In this document: positions 1 to 11,918 of the stretch, piece after piece
Numbering within the stretch: the first letter of the stretch is position 1
Layout of the letters: the number at the start of each line of letters is the position of its first letter
Assembly: GCA_015179025.1 (NCBI GenBank)
Contig: WHUX01000053.1
Span: 1 to 64,000, forward strand
Origin: Terfezia claveryi
Lineage: Eukaryota; Ascomycota; Pezizomycetes; Pezizales; Pezizaceae
Direction: 5' to 3'
Length of the DNA stretch: 64,000 nucleotides
Position numbers and translations under genes: made by a program
The notes under the pieces: model-generated
The model's database searches: none
The model's input: the letters and a program-made list of their open reading frames with translations, nothing else
Told to the model about the DNA's origin: nothing

Positions 1-335
1 GCGAAGAGGACAGCTAATATGGTGCCTCTTGGCATCCCCCACAAGTAAACAAACAACAACCGCCGTATTCACCCGGCTCGCCACAGCATGCCTCCTCCAA
101 TCTCCTGCCTACTTCCGAGCCCATCTCTGCGAGCCCCACTCTGCATAGATCTTGTCCTCTTTGAAGCCACAATGGCAGTCCTGCTCACGTGCCCCGTTGC
201 CGCAACAACGGCTTCTGTAACATACAAGTACCTAACTACATAAATGGGGCTCCCTGTGCCCATACGGTACCTCTCGGGCCCACCGGCGGAAAGATCCTGT
301 CCTTCGTTCAACTCCGAGCAAGACCAAACGCAACC
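1..335. other. upstream flank, no gene seen
   Basis: Sequence before the first gene. An open frame runs through part of it into the next gene, but it starts at a GTG; the first ATG with a good context is at 336. It probably holds the promoter and 5' leader of the RNR-inhibitor gene. Confidence 0.4.
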
Positions 336-989
336 ATGCCTCCGTCAAGCACCAACTCCTGCTCCACCCACAATACCAAACGACAGAACTGCTCCATCAC
401 TACCTTCATCCCCGCCACCCCCTCCACCATCATCGCCCCTCTCCCCGGCCCCATCCAAGCCTCCCTCCAAACAGTCGGCATGCGAGTCCGGAAATCGATC
501 GCTTCTGGTTACAAAACCAAAACAACGTCCTTCCCTGCGCTCATCTTCCCTTCCGACCTCACCCCCCCAACCTGCCCCGGCGTCAGTAAAGACGACCAGT
601 TTGCCTCGCAGCCTCGCAACCAGGAGTCTGTGCCGGGTAATGGTTTGAAGAGGAGGCATGACGGAGTTGACGGCGACGACGACGACGAGGTTCTGGAGGA
701 GGAGGAGGCAGAATGTGGGAAAGTGGAGGCGGAGCAGCAGCAGCCGAGATCGGCTTTCGACCTCCTTATGACGAATCGGCATGTTGCTATCCCAAAGTCG
801 CGGAAGAAGAAGGATGCAAGGAGGAGAGGATGGCATAGGGCCGTGGAGAGGAGGGAAGGTGTTGGCCGTGGGGCTGTTGGGGCTGGTTGGTTGGGGGTCA
901 AGGAGGTAGGAGATGAGGAGGGAGAGGATTTTGGGGATGCGGAGTTTTTGAGGCCGATTGGCGAGGTGGAGATGGATGTTGATGTGTAA
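336..989 (+). CDS. ribonucleotide reductase inhibitor (Spd1/Dif1/Sml1-type)
   Basis: Single-exon gene of 217 residues. The key feature is a HUG-type motif at about residues 46-61, TVGMRVRKSIASGYKT, typical of the fungal RNR_inhib family (Spd1, Dif1, Sml1, Hug1). These small disordered proteins bind ribonucleotide reductase and control its activity or localisation, and so dNTP supply in S phase and after DNA damage. The C-terminal half is acidic then basic: an Asp/Glu run follows GLKRRHDGVDG, then FDLLMTNRHVAIPKSRKKKDARRRGW, which may be the degradation or localisation part (inference). The ATG at 336 is chosen for its CAACC context; upstream codons in the frame have no other ATG. Function is inferred from the motif; the rest of the family is poorly conserved. 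Confidence 0.75.
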   Translation: MPPSSTNSCSTHNTKRQNCSITTFIPATPSTIIAPLPGPIQASLQTVGMRVRKSIASGYKTKTTSFPALIFPSDLTPPTCPGVSKDDQFASQPRNQESVPGNGLKRRHDGVDGDDDDEVLEEEEAECGKVEAEQQQPRSAFDLLMTNRHVAIPKSRKKKDARRRGWHRAVERREGVGRGAVGAGWLGVKEVGDEEGEDFGDAEFLRPIGEVEMDVDV

Positions 990-1976
990 GAAAGACTTTT
1001 GAGGTATGATATGGCAATGGGAGAAGGCTGGGTTGCGGGCGAATGGAGTATGGTTCAGGTTATCGGCAATACCAGGGAAAGGAAGATCTGGGTGTTTTTT
1101 TAAAACGACACTATTTCACGCATACACCTACACTTTAAAATCGACTCCTTACAACCAGTTGAGCTTTCCTCCGCAAGGCATCCTCGTTTTTTGTTTCCCC
1201 TTTTTCTCCTTTTTTTCCTTTTTTTCTTTTTTCTGTTTTTCCCCTTAGTGTCACTTATCTCTGTATCCCTCTCTGGGGGACTGGTGAATATTATGATTTT
1301 GTGGGGGGTTAACGCACACGATGAGAGATATCGATACACATTTTTTTTTTTTTTTTCCCACCCATTATTTTTGTTTTTTTGGAAGCATGACTGCTATCTG
1401 TGTGTGTACCCACTGGGAAACTTGGTGTCTTATCTTGGGGTTGGCTTTTCTTTTTTTTTTTTTTTTTTTTTTTGTTGGCTAGTTTGCTTACTTGCTTATT
1501 TGCTTATTTGCTTATTTGCTTATTTGCGAATCGGCTTTGCTTGGGGAACGCAAGTGAGAGTAAGAATGCATAGATTTACCATGTTGCGGGGTGGTTGGTT
1601 GTTATTTGTGAGTATTGTATTGATACAGTAGATATCTAATGTTTGTGGTTTTGCAATAACTTGGTAACTTTTAGTAATGGGGCTTGGACTTGGCTTGGAG
1701 CATGATGGGAGGGAGTATGGGGGGCCCATGTGAGATGAAGCAAGAGGGTGGTTTTGTTGGTTGGGATGGGAAAGACTACGAGTTCAAGGTAACTTTATTT
1801 TTTTTTTTCTCCGAGACTGAGGGTAACTCATCCCAGTGAAATAAATCGAGAGTTAGAAATAAATTATAGTCTCCGAACGATCAATTTACCAGCGATATCA
1901 AAAGAAACAAGCCAAGCCCAACTCCAGCCAGCATAAGCATAACACCACTCCCCTCCCTTTATCCCCAAACCCCCAT
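990..1976. other. intergenic, tail-to-tail of two genes, poly-T and 8-bp repeats
   Basis: Lies between the 3' ends of the RNR inhibitor (+) and the UBX protein (-). It holds several long poly-T runs (about 1341-1356 and 1451-1473), a run of 8-bp GCTTATTT units at about 1490-1527, and no gene-like frame. Expected to hold both 3' UTRs. Confidence 0.6.
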
Positions 1977-3673
1977 CTACTCTGCCTCACCACTCCCCTC
2001 CTCCCCTTCCACCTCCTCCTCCACAATCAAATTCCCACTCGGCCACAAATGCTCCCCGACCGTGCCCCCCTCCTCTCCATACATAAACACCCTTCTCGGA
2101 AACGGATTCACCAGTCTAAACGCATATGTATGTGTATACCCCTGTAATAGCCTATCTTCCTGCTCTACATCCACTTCCTCTACCTCAACCCCACGGCACT
2201 CCACCCATGCATACACACCGTCCATCCCCGTCCCGCGCTCAAACCTCCTACTCACCTTCTCCCCGTCTGGAAAGCGGATCGAGACACGGGCGGCTTTGAC
2301 CTCAGGCGCGGGCTCGGCGGGGAGGAGGCCGAGGCGGACTTGTCTAACCCTCCATGCCTGTTTTTGGTTACGGACTCGTTCCGCCTGGGATTTTCTCCGT
2401 CGGGCTTCTTCCTCGGCAGCTTTTCGTCTAGCTTCCTCCTCACGACGGAGGCGAGCCCGCTCACGGTCCCGCGCGAGAGAGATCTCGTAGGCAGAGTTCT
2501 GCTGCTCCCGGAGCTGCCGGTCTGCAAGGTGAGTATCTCTGATGGCGCGGATGCGGTTGAGAGAGTCCGCATGTGCGGAGAGTGCAGTGTTGAGTTTCTG
2601 CAGGAGGGTTTGCGGGGGGAGGAGACCCGATATGCGAAGGATGGTGGACATGGTTGTGGGTAATGCTCCGCCGTTGGCTGCGGGGGCTGATAATGAGATG
2701 GATAAAGATGATGATGTGGCGGACGGGGGGGTGAGGGAGATTAATGCTAGAAACGGGAATGCGGTGGTTGATAATGAGGCGGCGACTTGGTACCCCTCAC
2801 TATCCCCCACACTGCCCCCCCATAACACAATGTTTTTCTCGCGAAGCCAAGTGACGACCTCGGAGTTGCCCAGGGTCTCTTTGTTGAAGACGTGGGTGTC
2901 GTCGTGTTCCTCGCTCTGTAAGACGACCATCATGATGCGAACGTCTCTTTTGGCGAGATCCATGGCTTGCGCGTACCCACCTTCGAACCAGGGCAGGTCT
3001 TTGACCCCTGTGGATTCCTCAAACTCGCGGATGAACCGCGCGGAGGTGTCCCGGGGGGAGGTGGTGCGTCGTCGGGGAGGGGAGGTACGGGAAAGGGAGA
3101 AGTGCCGTGTAATGGGGCGTAGGAAGGGGAAGAGGGTGGCGAAGAGGTGGAAGGAGGTGGTGACGATGCGGTAGAGGAGGGAGAAGGGGAGGAAGAGGAT
3201 GGAGAGGAGGACGCTGCGGCGGAGGAGAGTGGCGGGAGGAGGGACGACGCGGGGTGCGGGGTGGATGGAGGTGGAGGAGCGGCGGCGGCGGGAGGAGGAT
3301 GAGGATGTGGAGGAGGGAGAGGAGGATGTGGAGGAGGGAGAGGAGGAGGAGGAGGAGGTAGTGGTGGGACGGGCAGTTGTGGATGAGGCCTGGGCGGCGA
3401 GGGCTTCGGCGATGGGGTCGGCGGTTTCACCGTCGAAGAATTTGGCGATGGCAATCTAGGTGGGGTTGTGGGAAGTTAGCAGTGCTGGAACTGCATTGGG
3501 TTTGGTTTTTTTTGGGGGGGGTTTACCTGGACGTTCCACTGGCTTCGGCGGAGGATGGGGAGGGCAGCAGAAGGCAGCAAGGCGGTTACTGTAGTGAATT
3601 GCTGGAGGGCTTCTTGCTGGGAGGGGGTGAGTTGCGAGAGGTCAGCGTCCAAGCTGGAGCTGGAGCTCGCCAT
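1977..3673 (-). CDS. ucp10: UBX-domain protein, FAF2/UBXD8/Ucp10-like ERAD factor
   Basis: Two exons, 3673..3527 and 3455..1977, give 541 residues. The intron (71 bp) starts GTAAAC, has a TGCTAAC branch and ends CTAG. Order of parts: an N-terminal UBA (residues 10-60, ending in WNVQ-IAIAKFFDGE across the splice); a Ser/Thr-rich linker; a hydrophobic hairpin at about 130-165 (SILFLPFSLLYRIVTTSFHL) that would insert into ER or lipid-droplet membrane; a UAS thioredoxin-like domain starting RFIREFEESTG and containing FFEGGY-like LPWFEGGYAQAMDLAKR; a long Arg/Glu coiled coil (RDRERARLRREEEARRKAAEE); and a C-terminal UBX domain (VSIRFPDGEKVSRRF...). This order is that of FAF2/UBXD8 and S. pombe Ucp10, which recruit Cdc48/p97 to ubiquitinated ER membrane proteins. 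All parts of the family are present and the length is usual. Confidence 0.88.
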
Positions 3674-4771
3674 GGTGCGCTGGGGCTGCTCAACGGCGTG
3701 TGAGAGACACTGTTCTATTGATATATATGTGGGGGCTGAAGGAGGGATAGGTCAGTTCTGGCAATTTAGGTTGTAGACGGTGGTATGTACAGAGAGTACA
3801 GTACAGTAGACGATGAAGTGGAGAACAGTTGATGTAAATTGTATGTTGTTGAGGTTGTCTGTTGTGTCGGTTAACTTGGGGGAGCTGAAGGGGTTTTTGG
3901 TGGTTGTTTCAGGATGTTTATTTAATGATTGATTGATGAGATTAGATTAGATTAGATTAGATTAGATTAGATTAGATGTTGGATTAGGGTTGAGATGGAT
4001 GGAGATAACTGTAGTCGGACGACCGTAAGTGAAATATGACCTACCGTATGTAGGAAGTAGGTCACTGTAAGTTCTGCTTGGCACAACATGAATGTATGTA
4101 CTCCGTATGTACAGGACATCTGCACCTATAGTTGATGAATGAGCGGAAGAAATGAAGGTGACGTACGTACGGTACATAAGTAGTCTGCCTGGCATAGCAG
4201 TATGTAGACAGTACCTAGTAGTCTGGCTGGTAGACAGAGATGCAAGTACAGAGCATATGCAATATAACATACCGCATAACATACCGGCCGGCACACCGAT
4301 AACGTTATGTTACCATCACGATACTGATACTGTTCAAGTAGACTTCAATAGCTGTAGCAACGGCGGGAACTCTTTGTTTGCCCCACCGCACTCATCCACA
4401 GTTGTTTCGACCCCCATCTCGAAGTTTCACGCACGCATGTATCGCACCCCAGGCGTCATGCCCCTCCAAAGTCGCTTATATATACATACAGTACATACCT
4501 CCAGGGCAAACGAGGTTATACTGGCTGCATTATATCTACCCGGTCACATTCATGTGCAGTGCTGTCTAGCACAAGTACCTGCATTCCCCCTCCCCCCCCA
4601 TACAATACACTCGCCTTTTTGAATATCTCCCATTTTATTTAAAAAACACACACACACACATACATGCCCCCCTGATACAGCTTGCGGCAATTGCAATACG
4701 TTGGGAAAACAAAGTGTATATCGGTGGAGGCAGCTTCAGAATCGCCAAGTCTGCCGCGGGGCACGCCAGGA
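3674..4771. other. divergent promoter region
   Basis: Head-to-head spacer of 1.1 kb between the UBX gene (-) and the SAC phosphatase gene (+). It contains an ATTAG pentamer array and many GTACATAC/TACGTAC-type words (for example 4083-4110, 4161-4180, 4480-4500). A short CA run at about 4648-4659 lies in the probable 5' leader of the phosphatase. No gene-like frame. Confidence 0.5.
3941..3975. repeat. (ATTAG)7 microsatellite
   Basis: Seven perfect ATTAG pentamers in the divergent promoter between the UBX and SAC genes. Confidence 0.95.
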
Positions 4772-7700
4772 ATGTCCTCCCCCGCTCGTAGACTTCTCAT
4801 CGTAGCGGCAGTGGAGGGCCTACTTCTCACGCCCATACCAGAAAATAATAGCAGCACGGGGAATACGCCGCCGAAATCTAGGGGATCCACTCCGGCACCC
4901 TCACGAGCGACATCTCCATCCTCGCCTCAGCCTAGGACGGTCCAAATCGACTACAAGACTGCCAGCGTCCGAAAGCTTCTCGGCGCAAGTGATGAGCACC
5001 GAAGGAGGGAGAGAGAGGGCGGGTTGGAGGTTCATGGGATAGCTGGTAAGCCTCGTGTACCGATACAACTGCTGTGCTGATGACTAGAGTGGTATCCCAG
5101 GTGTGTTGAATGTATCAGCAACGGTCAGCTACTTGATTGTCATCACCTCCCGCCAGCAGGTCGCCATCGTCAACCGGGTTCCAGTATATGTGGTTACAGA
5201 CGTTGCACTTATCCCGCTATCCTCGCAAAGTTTTGCACAAGAGGCAATTGCCAAAGCTAAAGCCTTGAAAGCTCGATATGCCTCTGAAGACGGAGCCGAG
5301 ACTGACATTTCCGACGACGAATTCGAGAATACCGAGGGGGGAGACCATAATGACGCACCACCCATTGCGGCTGGGGGTGTTGGGTCCACAAGGAGCAGCA
5401 CCGAGTCAGATCGCCCAGACACAGTCGGTAGCAAGGGAGTATACGGGCTATTTGCGCAAAAATGGTTCAGCAAGTCTGGCTGGACGGCAGCGAAGCCGAA
5501 GGGCAGCCAGGTAGAGAAGATGGTCGAGAACCCAAAGACGGTTACGGATGATGAGCCTGGAAACCAGGACGTTACTCCCACTCCGACGCCAGCTCCACAA
5601 GAGCGGAGACAATTAACAGACCTGCGGGAGGGCACTGCACCTCCGCCTTCTCCCAGGCTTGAGAATAAACCAGCTCCAGAGCTGGAATCATTCCCGGCAC
5701 TTCCGCTGAGTGAGGAGGAGCGAGCGGAGCAGTCAAAGATTGCAGAGCAGGTTAAGGGGGACACTGTGCATAGCCTTACACCAAAGTTACTCCATACTAC
5801 AAGGTTGTTGTTGGGATCGAGCAAGAGTTTCTTTTTTAGTTATGATATGGATATCACTAGACCTTTCAGTCAAAAACAGCAGCAGCAAGTAAAGGCAATC
5901 GAGAAGTCAGGGGATGCACCTCTATGGATAAATGTGGACCCGTTTGTAAGGCCCTTTGAGGTTTATTTATGCTCAGCATCTAATGGGACGTAGTATTTTT
6001 GGAACAAACATCTCCTACGACCATTCATCTCCTCAAATCAGCACCCGCTTATCCTTCCATTGATGCAAGGATTTGTTGGGCAAAAGACATTCTATGCCTC
6101 AGTCTCATCTCCTGATGCCGGTGGTGTATCGGAAGCACCACCTCAGAAGAAGCCATTCATACTAACCTTGATATCCCGACGCTCTACCAAGCGGGCCGGG
6201 CTACGTTACCTCCGCCGGGGTATCGACTCTGAAGGGAATGTTGCGAACTACGTAGAAACAGAACAGCTTCTTGCTATTCCTATCCTACCGTCCGAGCCTA
6301 AATCTCCACAGACCTTTCTTTTAAGTGAAGTGCCAGTTGACCAACTGCCGTGGGCAAAGGTCTATTCTTTTCTGCAAATTCGTGGCTCAATCCCAGTTTA
6401 CTTTCAACAATCGCCGTATGCCCTTCGACCAAAGCCGGTACTACTTCACAGCGAGAACAGTAATAGAGCTGCATTCGAGAAGCACTTTAATAACCTAGAG
6501 AACAGATATAATGGGGAGGTATTCGGCATCAATTTGGTTGAGAGAGGCAGTGCAGAGAATATTGTTGGGGAAAAGTACGAAAAGTATATCGGGGAGCTAA
6601 ATAAGAAGCGGGAGGAGGCTGGGGTAGGATCTCGAAAGGTTGGGTTCAACTGGTTCGATTTCCACCGGGTCTGTAGAGGTATGAGGTTTGAGAAAGTGTC
6701 CCTGTTACTCGATGAGATTGACGACACTCTAAATAACCTCGGTTGGACTGAGGTGATGGAAGGGAAGCCTGGGGTTGAAGGAAAAGAGCTCAAGAGCGTG
6801 CAAAAGGGAATTATCAGAACAAACTGTATGGACTGTCTTGACCGGACGAATGTAGTTCAGAGTGCATGCGGGCGCCGATTGCTGGAAAGGCAACTGCAAA
6901 AAGAAGGAGTTGATCTCAGTCAAGACCCAACAGATTGGTTCAATCTCGTGTGGGCTGACAACGGAGATGCGATTTCAAAGCAATATGCATCTACTGCTGC
7001 CCTGAAGGGTGACTTTACTCGTACACGAAAGCGCAATTATCGTGGGGCGCTGGCAGATTTTGGACTCACGATAAATCGATATTTTACGAATATTATTTCC
7101 GACTTCTTTACTCAAGCGGCGATTGATTTCCTCCTTGGGAATGTCAATAACAGGGTGTTTGACGAGTTTGAGGCTGAGATGATGAGCAAAGATCCTGCAT
7201 CCGAAATTGGGATGTGGGGTGGTGGTGAAGACAAGGTTGGGGGGATTAGAGCAAATGCAATTGATATTTCGAGCAAAATCGTCATTACAGACACTGAGGA
7301 TACGGATGACTTTGATACCACCCCAATGGGAAAGAATGATCCTGGGAAGGAAGTCCTGATAAAAGGATGGACATTCCTGACTCCACATGAAGAAAACACC
7401 ATCCGGACATTCCCGTTTGAAGAAACGGTGTTGTTACTTACAAACAAGGCGTTGTATAACTGCAGGTTTGACTTTGCGTTGGAGAAGGTGTCGAGTTTTG
7501 AGAGGGTTGATTTGAGGTCGGTTAGGGAGCTGCAGGTGGGGACCTATATCACTAGTACGCTCACCCCAGCTGCTACTGACGAGAATGCGAATGCGGGATT
7601 TGTTGTCAAGCTTGTCACGGGTGGGGAGGTGCGTAGAGTTAATACCGGCACTGTGAGGAGCAGAGTCAACAGCAATAGCCGGGGTGACCCTGGCGGCGAA

Positions 7701-8195
7701 GAAAGCGCCGTCAGCGCCTCGTCTGACACTGAATCCCTCACCACCCCGGACGGGCCAATGAGGATTATTGCCTTTAAAGCGCTCCCTAGAACCTCTGTTG
7801 TCCTCCATGAAGATATGAAACCAAAAGACAAAGTTACCGCCGATGCAGTGGCGAGATTGGCCAAGGACAAGGATGATAATCTAGATATCCCGGCAAAGGA
7901 GCAGATGAAGGAGGTGTGTTTGAAGATTGAGAGGGCGGTGTTGGAGGCATTGCCGGATGGAGGGGAGTATCTAGCGAGGAGAAGCTTGAAGAGGAAGGCA
8001 GAGTCGGAGGCTGATGGGACGGCGCTGGCGGAGGTAGAGGCCGCGGTTGGGGCGGCTGCAGCGGGGAAGGAACCGCAGGAGATGAAGGGTGTGTTGATTA
8101 GTGAGGCGGATATTATTAGCCTGAAGGAGGCGAAGATGAAGACAGGGTTGTTGGAGAGGTGGGGATATCAAGTCCGAAGGCTAGTCTGGGCGTAG
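4772..8195 (+). CDS. SAC-domain phosphoinositide phosphatase, INPP5F/Sac2-like
   Basis: Three exons, 4772..5045, 5101..5945 and 5994..8195, give 1,106 residues; introns are 55 and 48 bp with GTAAG donors. The start MSSPARRLLIVAAVEGLLL matches the usual SAC N-terminus, and the first splice joins HGIA to GVLNVSATVSYLIVIT. The SAC domain is interrupted by a low-complexity Pro/Glu-rich stretch (about residues 150-310) before LLLGSSKSFFFSYDMDITRPF and YFWNKHLLRPFI. The catalytic CX5R loop is RTNCMDCLDRTNVVQS, with Cys near residue 651. After it comes an hSac2-type domain (about 830-900, GWTFLTPHEENTIRTFPFEETVLLLTN). This arrangement is that of INPP5F/Sac2 and its fungal relatives, which remove phosphate from phosphoinositides on endocytic membranes. 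No transmembrane segment ends the protein, unlike Sac1. Substrate preference is inferred from family. Confidence 0.9.
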
Positions 8196-9552
8196 GTGGG
8201 GGTTGGGTTCGAGGTAATCATTAGTCTAGAAGGAGATGGTAATGCATAGAAAACGGGTAATAATGATAGTTTTCATTGGCTGGCACTGGTTTGCTGAAGC
8301 CTAGTCTGTATTTTCGTTCTTGTGTTTGCAGACTATAATTAAGAACATACAGCACATATCATGCAGCATATGCAACATTACCCTGATCTACCCGTGAATC
8401 CTAGTTCCAACCTAGTTCTACATATCCTACTGTACCTACCAGGTACGTCTGCGTCAGGCCCGCCAATTCTTGCCCTATGGTAAATAAGCAACTTGTCGCG
8501 GCCCCCGCCCCGCTCCCGCCAACCAGACTTTTGCTCCCGCATTTCCGAGTTAGCAACGCTCAACCAGACTAGCCACGCTCGGGTCTGGTCCCCGCCGCGC
8601 GCCTTGCGGGGATAGCACTCTGTTGGCGGGGGATGGGAGGCGCGGTGGTGAGGTGGTACGGTATATTTGCTGATTTCAGGACATGTGAGATTCCCTTGAA
8701 GCTTTTTTTGCTTTTGTTTTTTTAAGCTCCCGTATGCACATGGTCAAGTGATGTAGGTAAACGGTGATGCCTATCTTTGTTGCGTTGTTTACTCCAGTCT
8801 GCACACACGTAAACACTGTCCTACCTACTGTACTACTGTACATACCTAACTGTACCGGCACGTACATAAGTACGTTTAGGTAACGCATGTTTCCCCCCAC
8901 AAGGGCAAACGTTGCCCCGCAGTCTCAACTGAACGATGCCTGAAGTCCGTATTTCGCCGCCAAACATATTAATCCAAACCCCACCCCCAAAAAAGAACCC
9001 CGGACGTAAGCCTCATATAAAACACAGCCGTCACCACTATGCCTCAGGCCTGCATCGCCGTGACTCATTCTCCCAGTTCCCCCCAGCTGAGACTGCCGCG
9101 GGATATACCGTAGCGTAAAATGTGGGAGGGTTAGGGTTAGCTTTAAGGCCCGCCATCCCCCCCTGCCGGCCCCATGGGGACGGCTAGGCCCGTAGCGTCT
9201 TAGCAAAGCCAGGCTGGGCGGGAGCTATGCCGCATTTAGTCTAGCCGACCACCTAGAACTGTAGCGTTGCCGCAGCATCCCTGCCCGGGTTTGCAATTGA
9301 GGCGCCGGCTGGTTTGCTGGGGAGTTTGGAGTACAAAGAGGCCGACTGGGAACGCTCCAGGTTCGTTTGCTTCGTTCTCCTCCCCATCTTACCCTCGTCC
9401 TTCACCTGCTCTACCCCGCCTCACTCCTTTGGTGCCCCTCTCCCCTCTCAGGCCTTATTTCTTCTGGCTCGAGGAGAGCACCTAATCCATAAATCTGTCT
9501 ATTCACGAGAGCACCCAATCATCATTGGCATTTAGTCCATTCAGTTGTAAAC
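8196..9552. other. intergenic, promoter of C2H2 gene
   Basis: Spacer of 1.36 kb with GTACATAC-type words (8810-8880), two CAACCAGACT words (8519-8529, 8560-8571) and a TTAGGGTTAG pair at 9131-9140 that resembles telomere repeat units. No coding frame with family resemblance. Confidence 0.5.
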
Positions 9553-11918
9553 ATGGCAGCGTCTCCGGGCCCTACGCGGGTCATTAATAATTGTGATGAT
9601 CCTCCCAGTAGCGGGGATGCGTTTTATCGAGAGCTACCGCCGCCACAGTTACGTTCACCGGTGGCTTTAGGAAACTACCATTGGGAGGAAGATTTTCCGG
9701 GCTTATGTTCGCGATCGTATGTTGACCAGTTACCCCTAATACCTATGCTTCAAGGATGGATTGCTGATTTCATTCGGGCTTGTGTTTAGGTGGATGGATT
9801 ATGCTTATGCCGAGAGAAGGAGTAGGTTTCAATGGGATTGGTTCAGGATGGATGGGATGGAAAAAGGTCTGCTGGAAGAGGAGGATAAGGTCTATGATCA
9901 AGAAAAGGGTCCACAATATTCTCTGAAGGACCATACTACTGCTCGCCCAATATATTCCAGGTCTACGGTTATGGATCTCTTTCGAAAAAGTGTATCTTCT
10001 CTTGCTGCTGGATTTCTTGGCCGAGCACCTCAAAACGTATGTCTCCCACCTCCACACTAACCTATATGAGGGTGTCTTGATTGATTCGGTCTTGTGCTGA
10101 CGTTGTTTCTTTGCACAGACACAGGATTTGCCTTTGGCAGGCCATCATCGTTCAACTAGGGACTATGATTGCACCAGCGTCAATTATTCACTCAAAGGAA
10201 GCAGGAAGATAGATGAGAAAGATAAAACAAACATGTCGGAAGTATTGTTGGCACCTTTGGAGGATTCGTCGGAAATGGGTTCAGTATTGGAATTGACGAA
10301 CCAGCGGTATGCTGAAGTCGTCGTCAGTCCCAACCGCTGGCCCGCCTTTGCACGAAATATGCTCTCTGAAGTCTTGTCAAACGATACTTCAGATGGGTTT
10401 CCATCATCTGCGTCTATTGCACTTCTCCTCGAGAAGGCGATTTTGAACTGGAACGCCGCGCCCCGATATGTCGGGTTATATCCTCACTCTGCCGATCCAC
10501 CTATACATATAACCGAGATCGTTGCAGAGTACCCCCCATCGTCTAAGCGCAATAACAAGAACACAGCATTATCATTCGCCCGACCAGCAAGGCCACACAG
10601 CCGTAGTTATCATCACCATCGCCATCATCATAGGGGTTTCCGTGGAGCACATACCACCCCGAAGCCTGCAGAATCCCTCCTCACTTCCGTCCTGAAAGCT
10701 ATCAAGGCCATTGGCCCTATCATTCTCACGGCCATATTAAGGGTTCCCCTGATTGGCCGTATATACAAGAAAGTAGCATCTACTCGGTACCTCAACAAGC
10801 ACCTCAACAAGCACCTCAACAAGCACCTCAATATAATCAACACAAGGAAGGACCTGAGAGCACCGGTGGTCAAAATAATGGAGAGCAACACCCCAACATT
10901 TGAGTGCAATGCACTCACCCTCGACCCTGAATTTCAAGAATGGCTAAACGTGGAACAAATTGACCTAAGTTTATATAACTTTGATGAGGGGATCGGCAGC
11001 AACACTGCTTCCACACCTCTTCCAGAAGAACCACAGCCGGTTCCAACCTTTTTTACCAATTCCATGTCCAGCTACCCTGATCAGATAATCGGTCTCGATC
11101 TTGCTCAGTTGCCTCATCTCGAACTTCCGTATACTACCGATCCCATGCCATACATGCCCGATGAAATGCTGGCTATTGATCCTACTTATATTACCGACTT
11201 CAGCAGCCACTCCGAACCTTTACCTGATTTCAATCAATACCTCGCCCCTGTCGGTTATCATCATCTTCCGTATTGTCCTGCGAACGTATTCAGTCAATTT
11301 GAAATACCATTCACCTTCGCAGAAAACTTGTCCTACACCCCCTCCCCACATACACCCTCCCCCGTATACGACACCACTCTGAAGCCCGACTGGCCCAACT
11401 TTGTCAACCTCTCCAGCTTCTCCACCCCTTCGTCATCAGTATATACTGATTTAGACAATATGGAGTTCCCCTACATGAATACCAACCCGGGACTCTCCTC
11501 CCCGACATCACAGAATGTCACGCCACAAACCGAAGGCTTGGAGACTCCTACCTTCACCCCTAGTTGCAGTCGCGCGTCGTCGGTCACTTCTCCGCCGCAG
11601 CAGCCTCCTCCCACACGCAGGTACGCCTGTGAGCAAGAGAGCTGCGGCCATAAGGAATTTGACCGACCCTGTGACCTCAACAAGCACCTCAAAACACACA
11701 ACAAGCATCTCGAATGCGACTATGAACCAAATGGAGGATGTCAAATGAGGTTCTCGACTGAGAAGGACCGGAAAAGACATCGGGAAACAGTACACGAAAA
11801 GAAAAGGCCTTTTGTCTGCCATCTTTGTGTCAAGGAGGGTGCGATGGGAAAGGAGGGGAGGTTTAGCCGCAAGGATAACCTTCGAATTCATAGGAAAAAG
11901 GTGCACGGAGTTGATTAA
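9553..11918 (+). CDS. C2H2 zinc-finger transcription factor
   Basis: Three exons, 9553..9716, 9790..10036 and 10119..11918, give 736 residues; donors are GTATGT in both introns. Zinc fingers lie at the extreme C-terminus (about residues 640-735): a first with C-x4-C-x12-H-x3-H ending CDLNKHLKTH, a second with CDYEPNGGC...RKRHRETVH and a third with CHLC...RKDNLRIHRKKVH. The rest has few recognisable domains: an acidic, aromatic N-terminus (NYHWEEDFPGL), a His run (YHHHRHHHR), and a long Ser/Pro/Thr-rich segment (about 420-620) of the type found in activation domains. Residues near 225-236 hold three copies of LNKH. Fungal proteins with a C-terminal finger pair and KKVHG ending are common and mostly uncharacterised. 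Target genes are unknown. Confidence 0.75.
10791..10826 (+). repeat. three in-frame copies of a 12-bp unit inside C2H2 gene
   Basis: The unit CTCAACAAGCAC is present three times head to tail, coding LNKH each time. The same word recurs in the first zinc finger of the same protein at about 11677-11688. Confidence 0.95.

Noticed and set aside
2062..3174. Several + strand frames over the UBX gene
   Set aside because: Antisense shadows of a well-supported domain-containing gene.
9131..9140. TTAGGGTTAG telomere-like units
   Set aside because: Only about one and a half units; likely a promoter word, not an interstitial telomere.
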